Positions 9,101-15,198 of a stretch of DNA of 16,725 nt are shown in pieces; position 1 is the first letter of the stretch, and each line of letters begins with the position of its first letter. The DNA is taken from NCBI GenBank assembly GCA_938045215.1, contig CALINF010000338.1, positions 1-16,725 of the forward strand. The letters run 5' to 3'. Position numbers and translations under genes: made by a program. This DNA is from an uncultured Halieaceae bacterium (GTDB lineage: Bacteria; Pseudomonadota; Gammaproteobacteria; Pseudomonadales; Halieaceae). Below the pieces are notes generated by a model. That model worked only from the letters and a program-made list of their open reading frames with translations, searched no databases and was not told where the DNA came from.

Positions 9101-9220
9101 CGGAATGGCATCAACCGGCGTTACACGCACCGAGTACACACCAACACCAACCAGCAATGCCGTGAGCAACAAGACCAGAACACGATGATCCACCGACCAT
9201 CCAATAACGCGCTTAATCAT
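6101..9220 (-). CDS. cusA: CusA-type HME-RND copper/silver efflux pump (inner membrane)
   Basis: A 1039-residue proton-driven RND transporter that takes metal ions from the periplasm or cytoplasm and passes them to the outer-membrane channel. The architecture is one N-terminal TM helix (about 13-31), a large periplasmic domain, a TM bundle (about 340-500), a second periplasmic domain and a C-terminal TM bundle. The HME-RND motif GAMIDGAIVMVEN carries D405 of the proton relay. M566 (MYMPTTY), M616 (PLTMVET) and M665 (RIDMLATG) align at a constant offset of 7 with M573, M623 and M672 of E. coli CusA, the three-methionine Cu(I)/Ag(I) site, so monovalent copper or silver is the likely substrate. 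The frame continues upstream to 9331, but that part reads the adaptor's repeat DNA in another frame. I start at the ATG at 9220, which overlaps the cusB stop by 8 nt and has GGAG 10 nt upstream. Confidence 0.95.
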   Translation of the reverse strand: MIKRVIGWSVDHRVLVLLLTALLVGVGVYSVRVTPVDAIPDLSDVQVIIKTAYPGQAPQVVEDQVTYPLTTAMLSVPGAVTVRGYSFFGDSYVYVNFDDTTDLYWARSRVLEYLSQVAPSLPAQARPQLGPDATGVGWIFIYALTDPTGRHDLSELRTLQDWFLKYELQTVPGVSEVATIGGMVKQYQVTVDPDRLRAFDIPLSLIKSALSNASREIGASVVEMAEAEYMVRATGYLHNAQDIGNVPLRVNSSGTPLLLRDVADIIVGPQMRRGIAELNGEGETVAGIIVMRSGEHPQQTIDGVKDRLRELQASLPEGVEVVTVYDRSALIERAVNNLWRTVAMELVLVALVCGVFLLHARSAIVAVVSLPVGILAAFAVMHVQGLNANIMSLGGIAIAIGAMIDGAIVMVENLHKHLSETQRQPADHWQLVIESAQEVGPALFFSLLIITVSFLPVFTLEAQEGRMFAPLAYTKTYAMAAAAILAVTLVPVLMGYFIRGKVVAESANPVSRGLRAVYRPAVAACVAHPRTTIVVALLVLVSSLWPLRQLGSEFMPELDEGDLMYMPTTYAGISVGKARELLQQTDKIIRTVPEVETVLGKVGRAETATDPAPLTMVETFIQLKPRDQWRPGITPQDIRRELDSRLQLPGLTNAWVMPIKTRIDMLATGIKTPVGIKVAGPDLSVIESLGRDLEKILVDVEGTASVYSERVAGGRYIKVDIDREKAARYGLAIDDVQEVVAIAVGGVNVTNTIEGVERYPVNIRYPQSYRDSPEQLALLPIVTVSGSRIALGDVARIYVEEGPSAIKSENARTNGWTYIDITGGDLGSYVERAQLAVAQGLTLPPGYSIKWSGQFEYMERAKARLGYVVPLTLGLIVILLYMNFRQIAPVVMLMGALPLSLVGSFWLMYVLDYNLSIAVGVGLIALAGIAAETGLIMLVYLEQSCEATRKRLGVGEQSLDPIVLQQAVVDGAVQRIRPVMMTAGATIIGLLPILLGSGTGSEVMSRLAAPMVGGMVSALVLTLLVLPTLYYVWRARAGR

Positions 9221-10556
9221 GATCGTGCTGCTCCGATACTGAGTGATCGGCGCTACTGTCCGCGGATTCATGATCCATCGACCCGTGATCCATCGAACCA
9301 TGATCCATAGAACCATGATCCATCGAGTCATGATTCATCGACTCGTGATCCGTCGAACTGCGTCCTTCCATGCGCTTGAAGCCTGACTCGCGACTGGACT
9401 CGGAGTCGAGCAGGAACTGCGCGGAGGACACCACTGTATCACCGGCAGACAGTCCATCGAGCACTTCAACTCGATTACTGCCTATGCGTCCTGGTGTGAT
9501 TGCAACAGACTTGAACCGGCCTTCGCCTAAAGCCAGAACCACGCGATCCTGTTTACCGGTTCGTATAACGGCCTCTTGCGGAACAGTAAGCACAGGTTCG
9601 GCAGCGTCTGACAGGATCTGCACCTGTGCGAACATATTGGGTTTTAATGAGCGGTCGACATTGGCAAACCGCAGTCGCAGTCGCGCAGTACGCAAGACGG
9701 GATCCAGTGTTGGGTATACGTAATCCACTTCGCCCCGCCACTCTCTACCGGGCATATAATCCAGTGTCATCGTCACCGTCATGCCCGCTCGAACCAAAGC
9801 TGATTGACGTTCAAACACCTCGGCCTCAACCCACACTTCCTCGAGCGAGCCGATGGACATTAGCGTAGTCCCGGGCTCTACATAGAATCCCTCGCGTACC
9901 CCCAGTGCATCGACAACGCCCGACTGAGCCGCTCGAAAGGTTACCGTTTGTTTAACGACGCCTTCTTTTTGCAAACTATCGATGAACGCCTGGCTCATTT
10001 GCAGTGAACGCAGCCTGCTACTAGCCGCCTCCATCAACTCACGGTTGTTGCGCTTACTTGCAAGCAAAAGTTCTTCCTGTGCGTTGACCAGCTCAGGTGA
10101 ATACAACTCGTAGAGTGGCTGACCCACTTCGACCGGGTCACCCTCGGTTTTCACATGCAGGCGTTCAATCCATCCCGTCACACGCGGATGAATATGTACA
10201 AGCCGGTCCTCATCGTAGGTAACATAACCCACGGTGCGAATTGATTCAGACCATTGTTCCATCGTCGCGCGCTCGGTACGCACACCCAGATTATTCACGA
10301 CGGATGGTGAGATTCGCACAGTGCCCGCTTCGTCCAGTTGACCCTGGTCTGCATACACCGGCACAAGATCCATCCCCATTGGCGACTTACCAGGCGCGTC
10401 ACGACGATAATCCGGATCCATCGGTGCTACCCAATACAGCGGCTGCGATTTATCGGTCATCCCCGACTTACCGTCATAACCCGGTAACAGCTGCTGTAGC
10501 AGCAATACAATTCCAGCTCCCAGTAAACCCGCGATGACAAGACCCAAACGATTCAT
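9213..10556 (-). CDS. cusB: CusB-like periplasmic adaptor with an HMBD and a metal-binding tail
   Basis: A 447-residue membrane-fusion protein linking the RND pump to the outer-membrane channel. Residues 1-24 form an N-terminal signal/anchor helix. YWVAPMDPDYRRDAPGKSPM with GMDLVP (about 41-66) is a heavy-metal-binding domain as in many CusB proteins, but without the cysteines many members carry; M46, M60 and M62 remain as possible soft ligands. The alpha-hairpin, lipoyl and beta-barrel regions follow (for example HPRVTGWIERLHV and EEVWVEAEVFE). The C terminus (402-447) is a low-complexity tail of six MDHGS-like repeats ending in HSVSEQHDHD. The start is firm: AAGGAG lies 7 nt before the ATG, which overlaps the cusC stop as ATGA. 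Tail methionines and histidines suggest Cu(I) and Cu(II) capture in the periplasm; this is inference. Confidence 0.93.
   Translation of the reverse strand: MNRLGLVIAGLLGAGIVLLLQQLLPGYDGKSGMTDKSQPLYWVAPMDPDYRRDAPGKSPMGMDLVPVYADQGQLDEAGTVRISPSVVNNLGVRTERATMEQWSESIRTVGYVTYDEDRLVHIHPRVTGWIERLHVKTEGDPVEVGQPLYELYSPELVNAQEELLLASKRNNRELMEAASSRLRSLQMSQAFIDSLQKEGVVKQTVTFRAAQSGVVDALGVREGFYVEPGTTLMSIGSLEEVWVEAEVFERQSALVRAGMTVTMTLDYMPGREWRGEVDYVYPTLDPVLRTARLRLRFANVDRSLKPNMFAQVQILSDAAEPVLTVPQEAVIRTGKQDRVVLALGEGRFKSVAITPGRIGSNRVEVLDGLSAGDTVVSSAQFLLDSESSRESGFKRMEGRSSTDHESMNHDSMDHGSMDHGSMDHGSMDHESADSSADHSVSEQHDHD
9264..9353 (-). repeat. Six tandem 15-bp repeats encoding MDHGS-like pentapeptides
   Basis: Codons 402-431 of cusB read TDHES, MNHDS, MDHGS three times, then MDHES. 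The 15-bp unit is visible in DNA as recurring CCATGATC-like blocks on the + strand. Every unit keeps its His, and five of six keep Met. In-frame units of this size can be gained or lost by slippage without breaking the gene. The same DNA produces the Trp/Met-rich false extension upstream of cusA and a false + strand frame. Confidence 0.9.
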
Positions 10557-11932
10557 GAGGAAGCTCCTTGCTGCGCGGTGGTGTAGTACGAGGCAGCATC
10601 AAGATAGTAATTCAGCTGCGCTGCTGTACGGACAATGTCTACGTCTATAGCCAGTGCGTCGATCTTCGCATTGAGTTCGGCTATGCGGGCACGCACAACC
10701 TCGGCAAAGTCACCGTCATCGTTGGTATACGCGGTTAGCGACGCTTGCGCCTGCTCGCGCATCTGAGAGAGTAGTTGGGTAGAGTAGATCTCTTGCCGTT
10801 GCAGTAAGCGCAGATAGCTGGCGCGCTGTGTTTCCAGCTGAGCTCTGAGTGTGCGCAACAACAGCGAGCGGTCGGAGCGCCGTGCTTCTGTTCGCGCAAT
10901 AGCCGATTGTACATCCTGATCCTGTCGGTCACCCGTAAACAGCGGCAGGTCAAACGTAAGCCCTACAGAAAAAAAGTCGGCACGATCACCCTGTATGGGG
11001 TCATCATCTCGATAGCCATAGCTTGCGGTTACACCCCACTGCGGCTTGTATTTCTGCTGGGCCAGCGCAACGCCTGACTGCTCCACCGATATGGTGTTTT
11101 CCATACTTTGCACTGCAGGGTGCGCCACCAGCAATGCGCTCAGCCAGTTCTCGTCTAAAGGCTCACTGCGTAGAAACTGCGGTGGTGCTGAAAGATTGGG
11201 AACAGGCAAAGCCGCCTCAGTGCCGGCAATACTCGACACTTCTTGATCAGGTCGACGCCAGTCAACAAACGCGGGCTCGCTACCTAACCACTCACTCAAG
11301 CGCGCCACCGCAATATCTGCCTGCTGCTGCAGCAAGGCTAATCGATCATCGAGACGAGTCAGTTCAAGTTGCGCCCGCACCAAATCCTGCTGCCGCGTTC
11401 GACCCAGCGCTGCGGTGTAACTGGATTTAGCAACATCGACCAGATATTCAAACAGACCTCGATCGGACTCGATGAGGCGCACGCTCTCAGCAGCCAGATA
11501 TGCATCCAGCCACAGACTGGTCACGCGCGCCTCTATCTGGGCTAGCCGATCAACCCGCCGGTGATACTCATTGACGCTCTTAAGTGCCAGCCGCTGTTGG
11601 CTCAAATCCAGCGTATCGCCGCGAGCAAAACGCTGTGTAACACCAACCTTGAACTGGGTCATTGGCTCCTGATCAAAGTCAAACGTATCCGTCGGCAAAT
11701 TAGCAAAGCCAAGCGACATGACAGGATCGGGCTGCGTAGCAGCAGAAAGGCTGCTGGCCTCATAGGCTTGCTGCTCAAGCAGACTGCCCTGCAACCAGGG
11801 GTCCCCTGCCTGCGCTCGGGCAACGGCTTGTGCAAGGCCGAGCGTTTCACCGGCGTAGATCAATGCGGCATTGACAGATGCAGCGACAGACAATAGCGCG
11901 GCGCTGACTAATCCAATTATAAATCTGTTCAT
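10553..11932 (-). CDS. cusC: TolC/CusC-type outer-membrane efflux channel
   Basis: A 459-residue outer-membrane factor of the TolC family, forming the trimeric exit duct of the Cus-type pump. MNRFIIGLVSAALLSVAASVNA is a clear signal peptide (1-22; predicted cleavage after NA). No lipobox cysteine is present, unlike E. coli CusC. Two long alpha-helical repeats rich in Gln, Ala and Leu follow (for example LAQAVARAQAGDPWLQGS and VALAQQKYKPQWGVTASYGY), separated by the expected beta-strand segments. The frame extends to 11965; I prefer the ATG at 11932 because GGATGG lies 5 nt upstream and the signal peptide starts cleanly, but 11935 and 11941 are possible. Its stop overlaps the cusB start (ATGA), so the two are coupled. 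It lies 128 nt after the small Cys/His/Met-rich gene; I see no terminator between them. Confidence 0.9.
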   Translation of the reverse strand: MNRFIIGLVSAALLSVAASVNAALIYAGETLGLAQAVARAQAGDPWLQGSLLEQQAYEASSLSAATQPDPVMSLGFANLPTDTFDFDQEPMTQFKVGVTQRFARGDTLDLSQQRLALKSVNEYHRRVDRLAQIEARVTSLWLDAYLAAESVRLIESDRGLFEYLVDVAKSSYTAALGRTRQQDLVRAQLELTRLDDRLALLQQQADIAVARLSEWLGSEPAFVDWRRPDQEVSSIAGTEAALPVPNLSAPPQFLRSEPLDENWLSALLVAHPAVQSMENTISVEQSGVALAQQKYKPQWGVTASYGYRDDDPIQGDRADFFSVGLTFDLPLFTGDRQDQDVQSAIARTEARRSDRSLLLRTLRAQLETQRASYLRLLQRQEIYSTQLLSQMREQAQASLTAYTNDDGDFAEVVRARIAELNAKIDALAIDVDIVRTAAQLNYYLDAASYYTTAQQGASS

Positions 11933-12060
11933 CATTTCCATCCCACTTGGTACGCAATACACCACAGCACAAAGCGCTTGGCGATTTCGAAAGCATGTGT
12001 AAGGTTTTCAGTAGGCTCTGACTCACGCGAAGCGCAAGCGACAGGCGCACTGATCCCGTG

Positions 12061-12450
12061 CTAGAGGGAGATGGGGGGTTTGAAAAAGAGGGTGTGGGCT
12101 GTACGTACGTTCGGGACGCGGATAACGGAATAGGCAGATGCTGCCTCCAGGTTATCCGCAGAAAAATCACTATTGAGCATGACTGCAGCGGAGTAGCAAA
12201 ACGTCATCGAACAGTTTTCCTGATCGTCGCAGCAATCAGATGCGGCTGCCACGCCCTCTTGCATCATGGCATGGTGAGCATGTCCATCCATAACAGCCAT
12301 GGGCTCAGCGTGCCCAGCGGGTGCAGAATTACCACTATGCTCATTCATGCTGCAAGGCGCTGCGACCACACTTACCGACTGCGCCGTGAGACAGCACAGT
12401 AACAGCAAAAAAACCGCAAGTTGTCGAAATGATCTATTCACAGGACGCAT
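12061..12450 (-). CDS. Small secreted Cys/His/Met-rich protein, putative copper-binding
   Basis: A 129-residue protein with an N-terminal signal peptide (about 1-31, ending VVAA). The mature part is rich in soft-metal ligands: C33, the run MDGHAHHAMM (54-63), then CC at 73-74, C80 and C85 (CC-x5-C-x4-C). It ends in LFFKPPISL, a hydrophobic Pro-rich tail that I associate with small copper-resistance-linked periplasmic proteins (CopL or DUF2946-like); this assignment is from memory and tentative. It precedes cusC on the same strand, so a periplasmic metal buffer or sensor role for the Cus pump is a sensible inference; no cusF is present. The ribosome site before the ATG at 12450 is weak, so the start is less certain than the frame. 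Confidence 0.7.
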   Translation of the reverse strand: MRPVNRSFRQLAVFLLLLCCLTAQSVSVVAAPCSMNEHSGNSAPAGHAEPMAVMDGHAHHAMMQEGVAAASDCCDDQENCSMTFCYSAAVMLNSDFSADNLEAASAYSVIRVPNVRTAHTLFFKPPISL

Positions 12451-12484
12451 TATAAGCCGATTCGACGATCAGCGACAATGAGTG

Positions 12485-12504
12485 AAAAAACGCGGCGTGC
12501 GCCG
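12485..12504 (-). terminator. Intrinsic terminator after the PepSY gene pair
   Basis: On the minus strand CGGC-GCAC-GCCG (12504-12493) forms a short GC hairpin, followed after CG by six T (12490-12485). It starts 5 nt after the second PepSY stop codon. It is the best intrinsic terminator in the window and suggests that the PepSY/CoA-transferase unit ends here, with the copper genes transcribed separately or by read-through. The 4-bp stem is short. Confidence 0.5.
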
Positions 12505-12509
12505 GGGTA

Positions 12510-13223
12510 TCACGCAACTGTTCGCCGGCGCGGTCTGAAACTCACGAAGAGAAGCAAAAACCCGGAGATCGCCAACCACAGCGTGAGAAAAGCGCTAGCG
12601 ATAATCTGCGGGTTGTTGAATCCACCCACCTGGAAGTAGTCCATGAAATGGAGCATCAGCAATGTCTCCATCAACTCACCGCGCGCGTTTCGGTGAGCCA
12701 ATACGGTGCCCGTCTCACCGTGCACATAAACACGTGTTTGTAAGCGATCGCTCATACGAACTTCCCACAAAGGACCCGCGATAGCATGAATACCGGCTAC
12801 GCCTTCTGGCAGCAGCACCGCTTCACCAGGTGCGGCCGGACCCGCGTAAGACATCAGCGCGAGGTGTTGCGCGAGTGCGGCGTCAATGACGACAAGACGG
12901 CCGGTGCACGCATCGTATAACTTGATACCGTCATCCGTTTTCAGCTGGTACACAGGCCCGCCCGCCAATGAAGTCAGCTTTAGCCCCAGCGCGGTTCTGT
13001 TTCCCATGTCCAGCTGATCAGGTGCTATAAGAAAAGCTGCAGCCACGTCCAGGCCAGGCGGATCGACACTAGCGCGTGTCGTACCCCCTCCCGCCTGTGT
13101 CTGATCGATCAGGCTCATCAGCAGGCCAGTGCCCACCCACACAAGCAACTGCAGTCCTATTATCAGACTCAGCCATCTGTGCAAAAATCGTAGTAAGACA
13201 AAGAACGGATGCAAACGTAGCAT
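12510..13223 (-). CDS. PepSY domain membrane protein (second of a tandem pair)
   Basis: A 237-residue inner-membrane protein: TM1 (about 14-36, RFLHRWLSLIIGLQLLVW), a periplasmic PepSY-type region in the middle, then ETLLMLHFMDYFQVGG and TM2 (about 206-228), with a basic cytosolic tail PRRRTVA. H15 at the start of TM1 and H192 in LHFMDY face the two membrane boundaries. PepSY-TM proteins are found beside iron, haem and copper transport genes, and some are linked to metal reduction; no activity can be assigned here. Its ATG directly follows the stop of the upstream paralogue (TGAATG, no gap), with AAGG 10 nt before the start, so the two are coupled. A terminator follows its stop. It shares layout and motifs with its neighbour but has diverged in the periplasmic part. 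Confidence 0.82.
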   Translation of the reverse strand: MLRLHPFFVLLRFLHRWLSLIIGLQLLVWVGTGLLMSLIDQTQAGGGTTRASVDPPGLDVAAAFLIAPDQLDMGNRTALGLKLTSLAGGPVYQLKTDDGIKLYDACTGRLVVIDAALAQHLALMSYAGPAAPGEAVLLPEGVAGIHAIAGPLWEVRMSDRLQTRVYVHGETGTVLAHRNARGELMETLLMLHFMDYFQVGGFNNPQIIASAFLTLWLAISGFLLLFVSFRPRRRTVA

Positions 13224-13943
13224 TCAGCGCGACCTTCTACCGATCAACCCACGCATGAACAGTGTTAACCAGCCTCCAATCAGTACTGTAAACAGTCCCA
13301 ATATTGCCGCCGCACTTAGCAGCAGCGTATTGATACTGTCGCGTGTTTCGTAATCCATAATGTGCAGCATCCACATGAAGTCAAATACCCGCCACAGGGT
13401 GTGCCGCCTGGTAATAAGCTCACCTGTGACAGCATCGATATACAGAGATGTGCCATGCCAATCGTCGAAGTTGACGCGCCATACAGGCGTACTCAGGAAC
13501 CTCACTTCATCGGGAAAATCGGACTGCAGGTACTGCAGGGAATCAATCTCTGCACCGCGAGCATAATAGCCTCGCGCCAGCGAGCGCAGTTGTGGCTGCA
13601 TTAAGGGCGACAGGCGCTCACCACTAACCACATCCACGAGAAATGTTTCCTGCGACGTGGTCAACTGATAAACCGGCTGATCCAACACAATGCGGTACTT
13701 CAACGCCAGTAAATCGGGATAGTCGTTCACCACGGTCGGTAAGCTGGCCAGTTGCTCAAGCTGCAGTGGATCCGGTGAACCGGTAGTTCGAACCAGGTGA
13801 TCGCCGTGAATGATGTCGATATCCACGACGACCATATAGAAGCCGCTGATAGCCCACAGCAACAACTGGGTGCCCACAATGAGCGCCAGCCACTTGTGCA
13901 GCCTTCGCATGAGTAGTGGTGTATTAACGGGAGGAGGATTCAT
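13224..13943 (-). CDS. PepSY domain membrane protein (first of a tandem pair)
   Basis: A 239-residue inner-membrane protein with the same plan as the next gene: TM1 (about 15-40, RRLHKWLALIVGTQLLLW), a periplasmic PepSY region with YQLTTSQETFLVDVVSGE and an SLYIDAVTGELI strand-turn typical of PepSY folds, then DFMWMLHIMDYETRD and TM2 (about 204-228) with a basic end. H16 and H194 match H15 and H192 of the paralogue, and the distance from LHxMDY to the C terminus is 47 residues in both. A GTG at 13973 would overlap the CoA-transferase gene; I use the ATG at 13943, 7 nt after its stop, though no clear ribosome site is present and 13910 is possible. The function is unknown: a partner in metal or haem redox or transport is a family-level guess. 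Confidence 0.82.
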   Translation of the reverse strand: MNPPPVNTPLLMRRLHKWLALIVGTQLLLWAISGFYMVVVDIDIIHGDHLVRTTGSPDPLQLEQLASLPTVVNDYPDLLALKYRIVLDQPVYQLTTSQETFLVDVVSGERLSPLMQPQLRSLARGYYARGAEIDSLQYLQSDFPDEVRFLSTPVWRVNFDDWHGTSLYIDAVTGELITRRHTLWRVFDFMWMLHIMDYETRDSINTLLLSAAAILGLFTVLIGGWLTLFMRGLIGRRSR

Positions 13944-13950
13944 TGGCCCG

Positions 13951-15147
13951 TTAGCGAATAACGCCACGATCACGCAGTTCGATCAGGTCGCTTTCGCTCA
14001 AACCCAGCAGGTCGCTCAATACCTCAGTATTGTGACTACCGATATCGCCGCCAGGCCAATCTGTGCGCCCGGGCGTACCCTCTAATCTGGGCAGAATTGC
14101 AGGAATCTTCAACGGCTTCCCATCAATTTCTACCTGCTCAAACAGACCACGCGCCTGATACTGGGGATCGGCAAACATATCCTCCACACTGTAGATCGGC
14201 CCAACGGGAACCCGTACCGCTTCCAGTGTGTTGATCACATGAGCAGACGAATGCACGGCGCACCAATCCGACAGTGCTGCATCAATTTCAGCCTCGTGGC
14301 GCACCCGGCCTGCGTTGTCGGCCATAGCGGGATTCTCTGCCATATCTGAACGCCCGGCAGCCTGCATGAGGCGTTTGAAAATAGAATCACCGTTGCCGCC
14401 GATCACGACATATTTACCGTCGTCACAGCGATAGGTGTTGGTAGGCACAATGCCGGTTACGGTTGTACCCGACGGCTCGCGAACAACGCCCGCACCATCG
14501 TACTCGGGCACAATCGCTTCCATCAGATTGAACATTGATTCGTACAGCGCAACATCAATCACCTGCCCGCTTCCACCCTTGCTGCGCGCAATGATCGCCA
14601 GCGCAATACCCAGCGCTGCATGAATCGCAGAGATGGTGTCACCCATGCTTATATTCGGCCTGACTGGCGGTTTACCCGGCTCCCCATTGATGTAACGAAA
14701 GCCCGCAAACCCCTCTGTTACCGATGCATAACCGGGTTTGTCCGCGTAAGGACCTGTCTGCCCATAGCCTGAAATGCGCGTGTAGATTAAATCCGGATTG
14801 CGCTGCTTTACGGTTTCGGGTCCCAGGCCCCAGTCTTCCATGGCGCCGGGGCGAAAGTTCTCGACCAATACATCGGATGTATCGAGCAGACGCAGCAGCA
14901 GATCGCGCCCGGCCTCGTTTTTCAGATCCAGTGTTACGCTCTTCTTATTGCGGCCAAGGCTTCTATACCACAAAGAAGTGCCATCGCGGACCTCACGCCA
15001 ACCCCGAATCGGGTCACCCCCGGGAGGTTCGATCTTGATAACCTCAGCGCCAAAGTACGCCAAAATGGTGCCCGTAAAGGGGCCCGCCAGCAGCTGGCCA
15101 ACCTCAATCACCCGAATTCCATCTAATGGTCGTTGTTTATCAGACAC
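13951..15147 (-). CDS. CaiB/BaiF family (class III) CoA-transferase
   Basis: A 398-residue family-III CoA-transferase that moves CoA between carboxylic acids through an aspartyl-anhydride route; these enzymes are cytosolic interlocked dimers. The family opening PLDGIRVIEVGQLLAGPFTG (8-26 region), FGAEVIKIEPP (32-42), NKKSVTLDLK (68-77), LVENFRPG (94-101), ISGYGQTGPY (125-134) and catalytic D170 in ISMGD are all visible, and the length fits the family. The overall pattern resembles succinyl-CoA:dicarboxylate transferases, but the substrate pair is not determined. The start is GTG, not ATG: GGGGGAG lies 5 nt upstream and the next in-frame ATG would remove core sequence. It follows the aminotransferase by 51 nt on the same strand, and the first PepSY gene follows 7 nt after its stop. 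Confidence 0.93.
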   Translation of the reverse strand: MSDKQRPLDGIRVIEVGQLLAGPFTGTILAYFGAEVIKIEPPGGDPIRGWREVRDGTSLWYRSLGRNKKSVTLDLKNEAGRDLLLRLLDTSDVLVENFRPGAMEDWGLGPETVKQRNPDLIYTRISGYGQTGPYADKPGYASVTEGFAGFRYINGEPGKPPVRPNISMGDTISAIHAALGIALAIIARSKGGSGQVIDVALYESMFNLMEAIVPEYDGAGVVREPSGTTVTGIVPTNTYRCDDGKYVVIGGNGDSIFKRLMQAAGRSDMAENPAMADNAGRVRHEAEIDAALSDWCAVHSSAHVINTLEAVRVPVGPIYSVEDMFADPQYQARGLFEQVEIDGKPLKIPAILPRLEGTPGRTDWPGGDIGSHNTEVLSDLLGLSESDLIELRDRGVIR

Positions 15148-15152
15148 ACAAA

Positions 15153-15159
15153 CTCCCCC
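15153..15159 (-). promoter_or_regulatory. Ribosome-binding site that fixes a GTG start of the CoA-transferase
   Basis: The minus strand reads GGGGGAG, TTTGT, then GTG. The strong purine core at 5-nt spacing supports GTG at 15147 as the true start. About 20 nt further upstream, the same gap carries TATACAAT (minus strand, 15183-15176), a possible weak internal -10. Confidence 0.6.
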
Positions 15160-15198
15160 GAATAGTGTGCGGAGGATTGTATAGCAAAACGCGGTAGA

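Noticed and set aside
9221..9331. N-terminal extension of the RND pump frame (Trp/Met-rich, starting MTRWIMVLWIM)
   Set aside because: It is the cusB repeat DNA read in another frame, and has no resemblance to CusA; the ATG at 9220 overlaps the cusB stop in the normal operon manner.
9264..9353. Tandem repeats considered as a CRISPR-like or intergenic repeat array
   Set aside because: The 15-bp units have no spacers and are in frame within cusB, coding for MDHGS-type peptides.
13944..13973. GTG start for the first PepSY protein overlapping the CoA-transferase end
   Set aside because: The added residues are not needed for the signal/TM1 region and no ribosome site is visible; the ATG at 13943 is preferred, but the GTG is not excluded.
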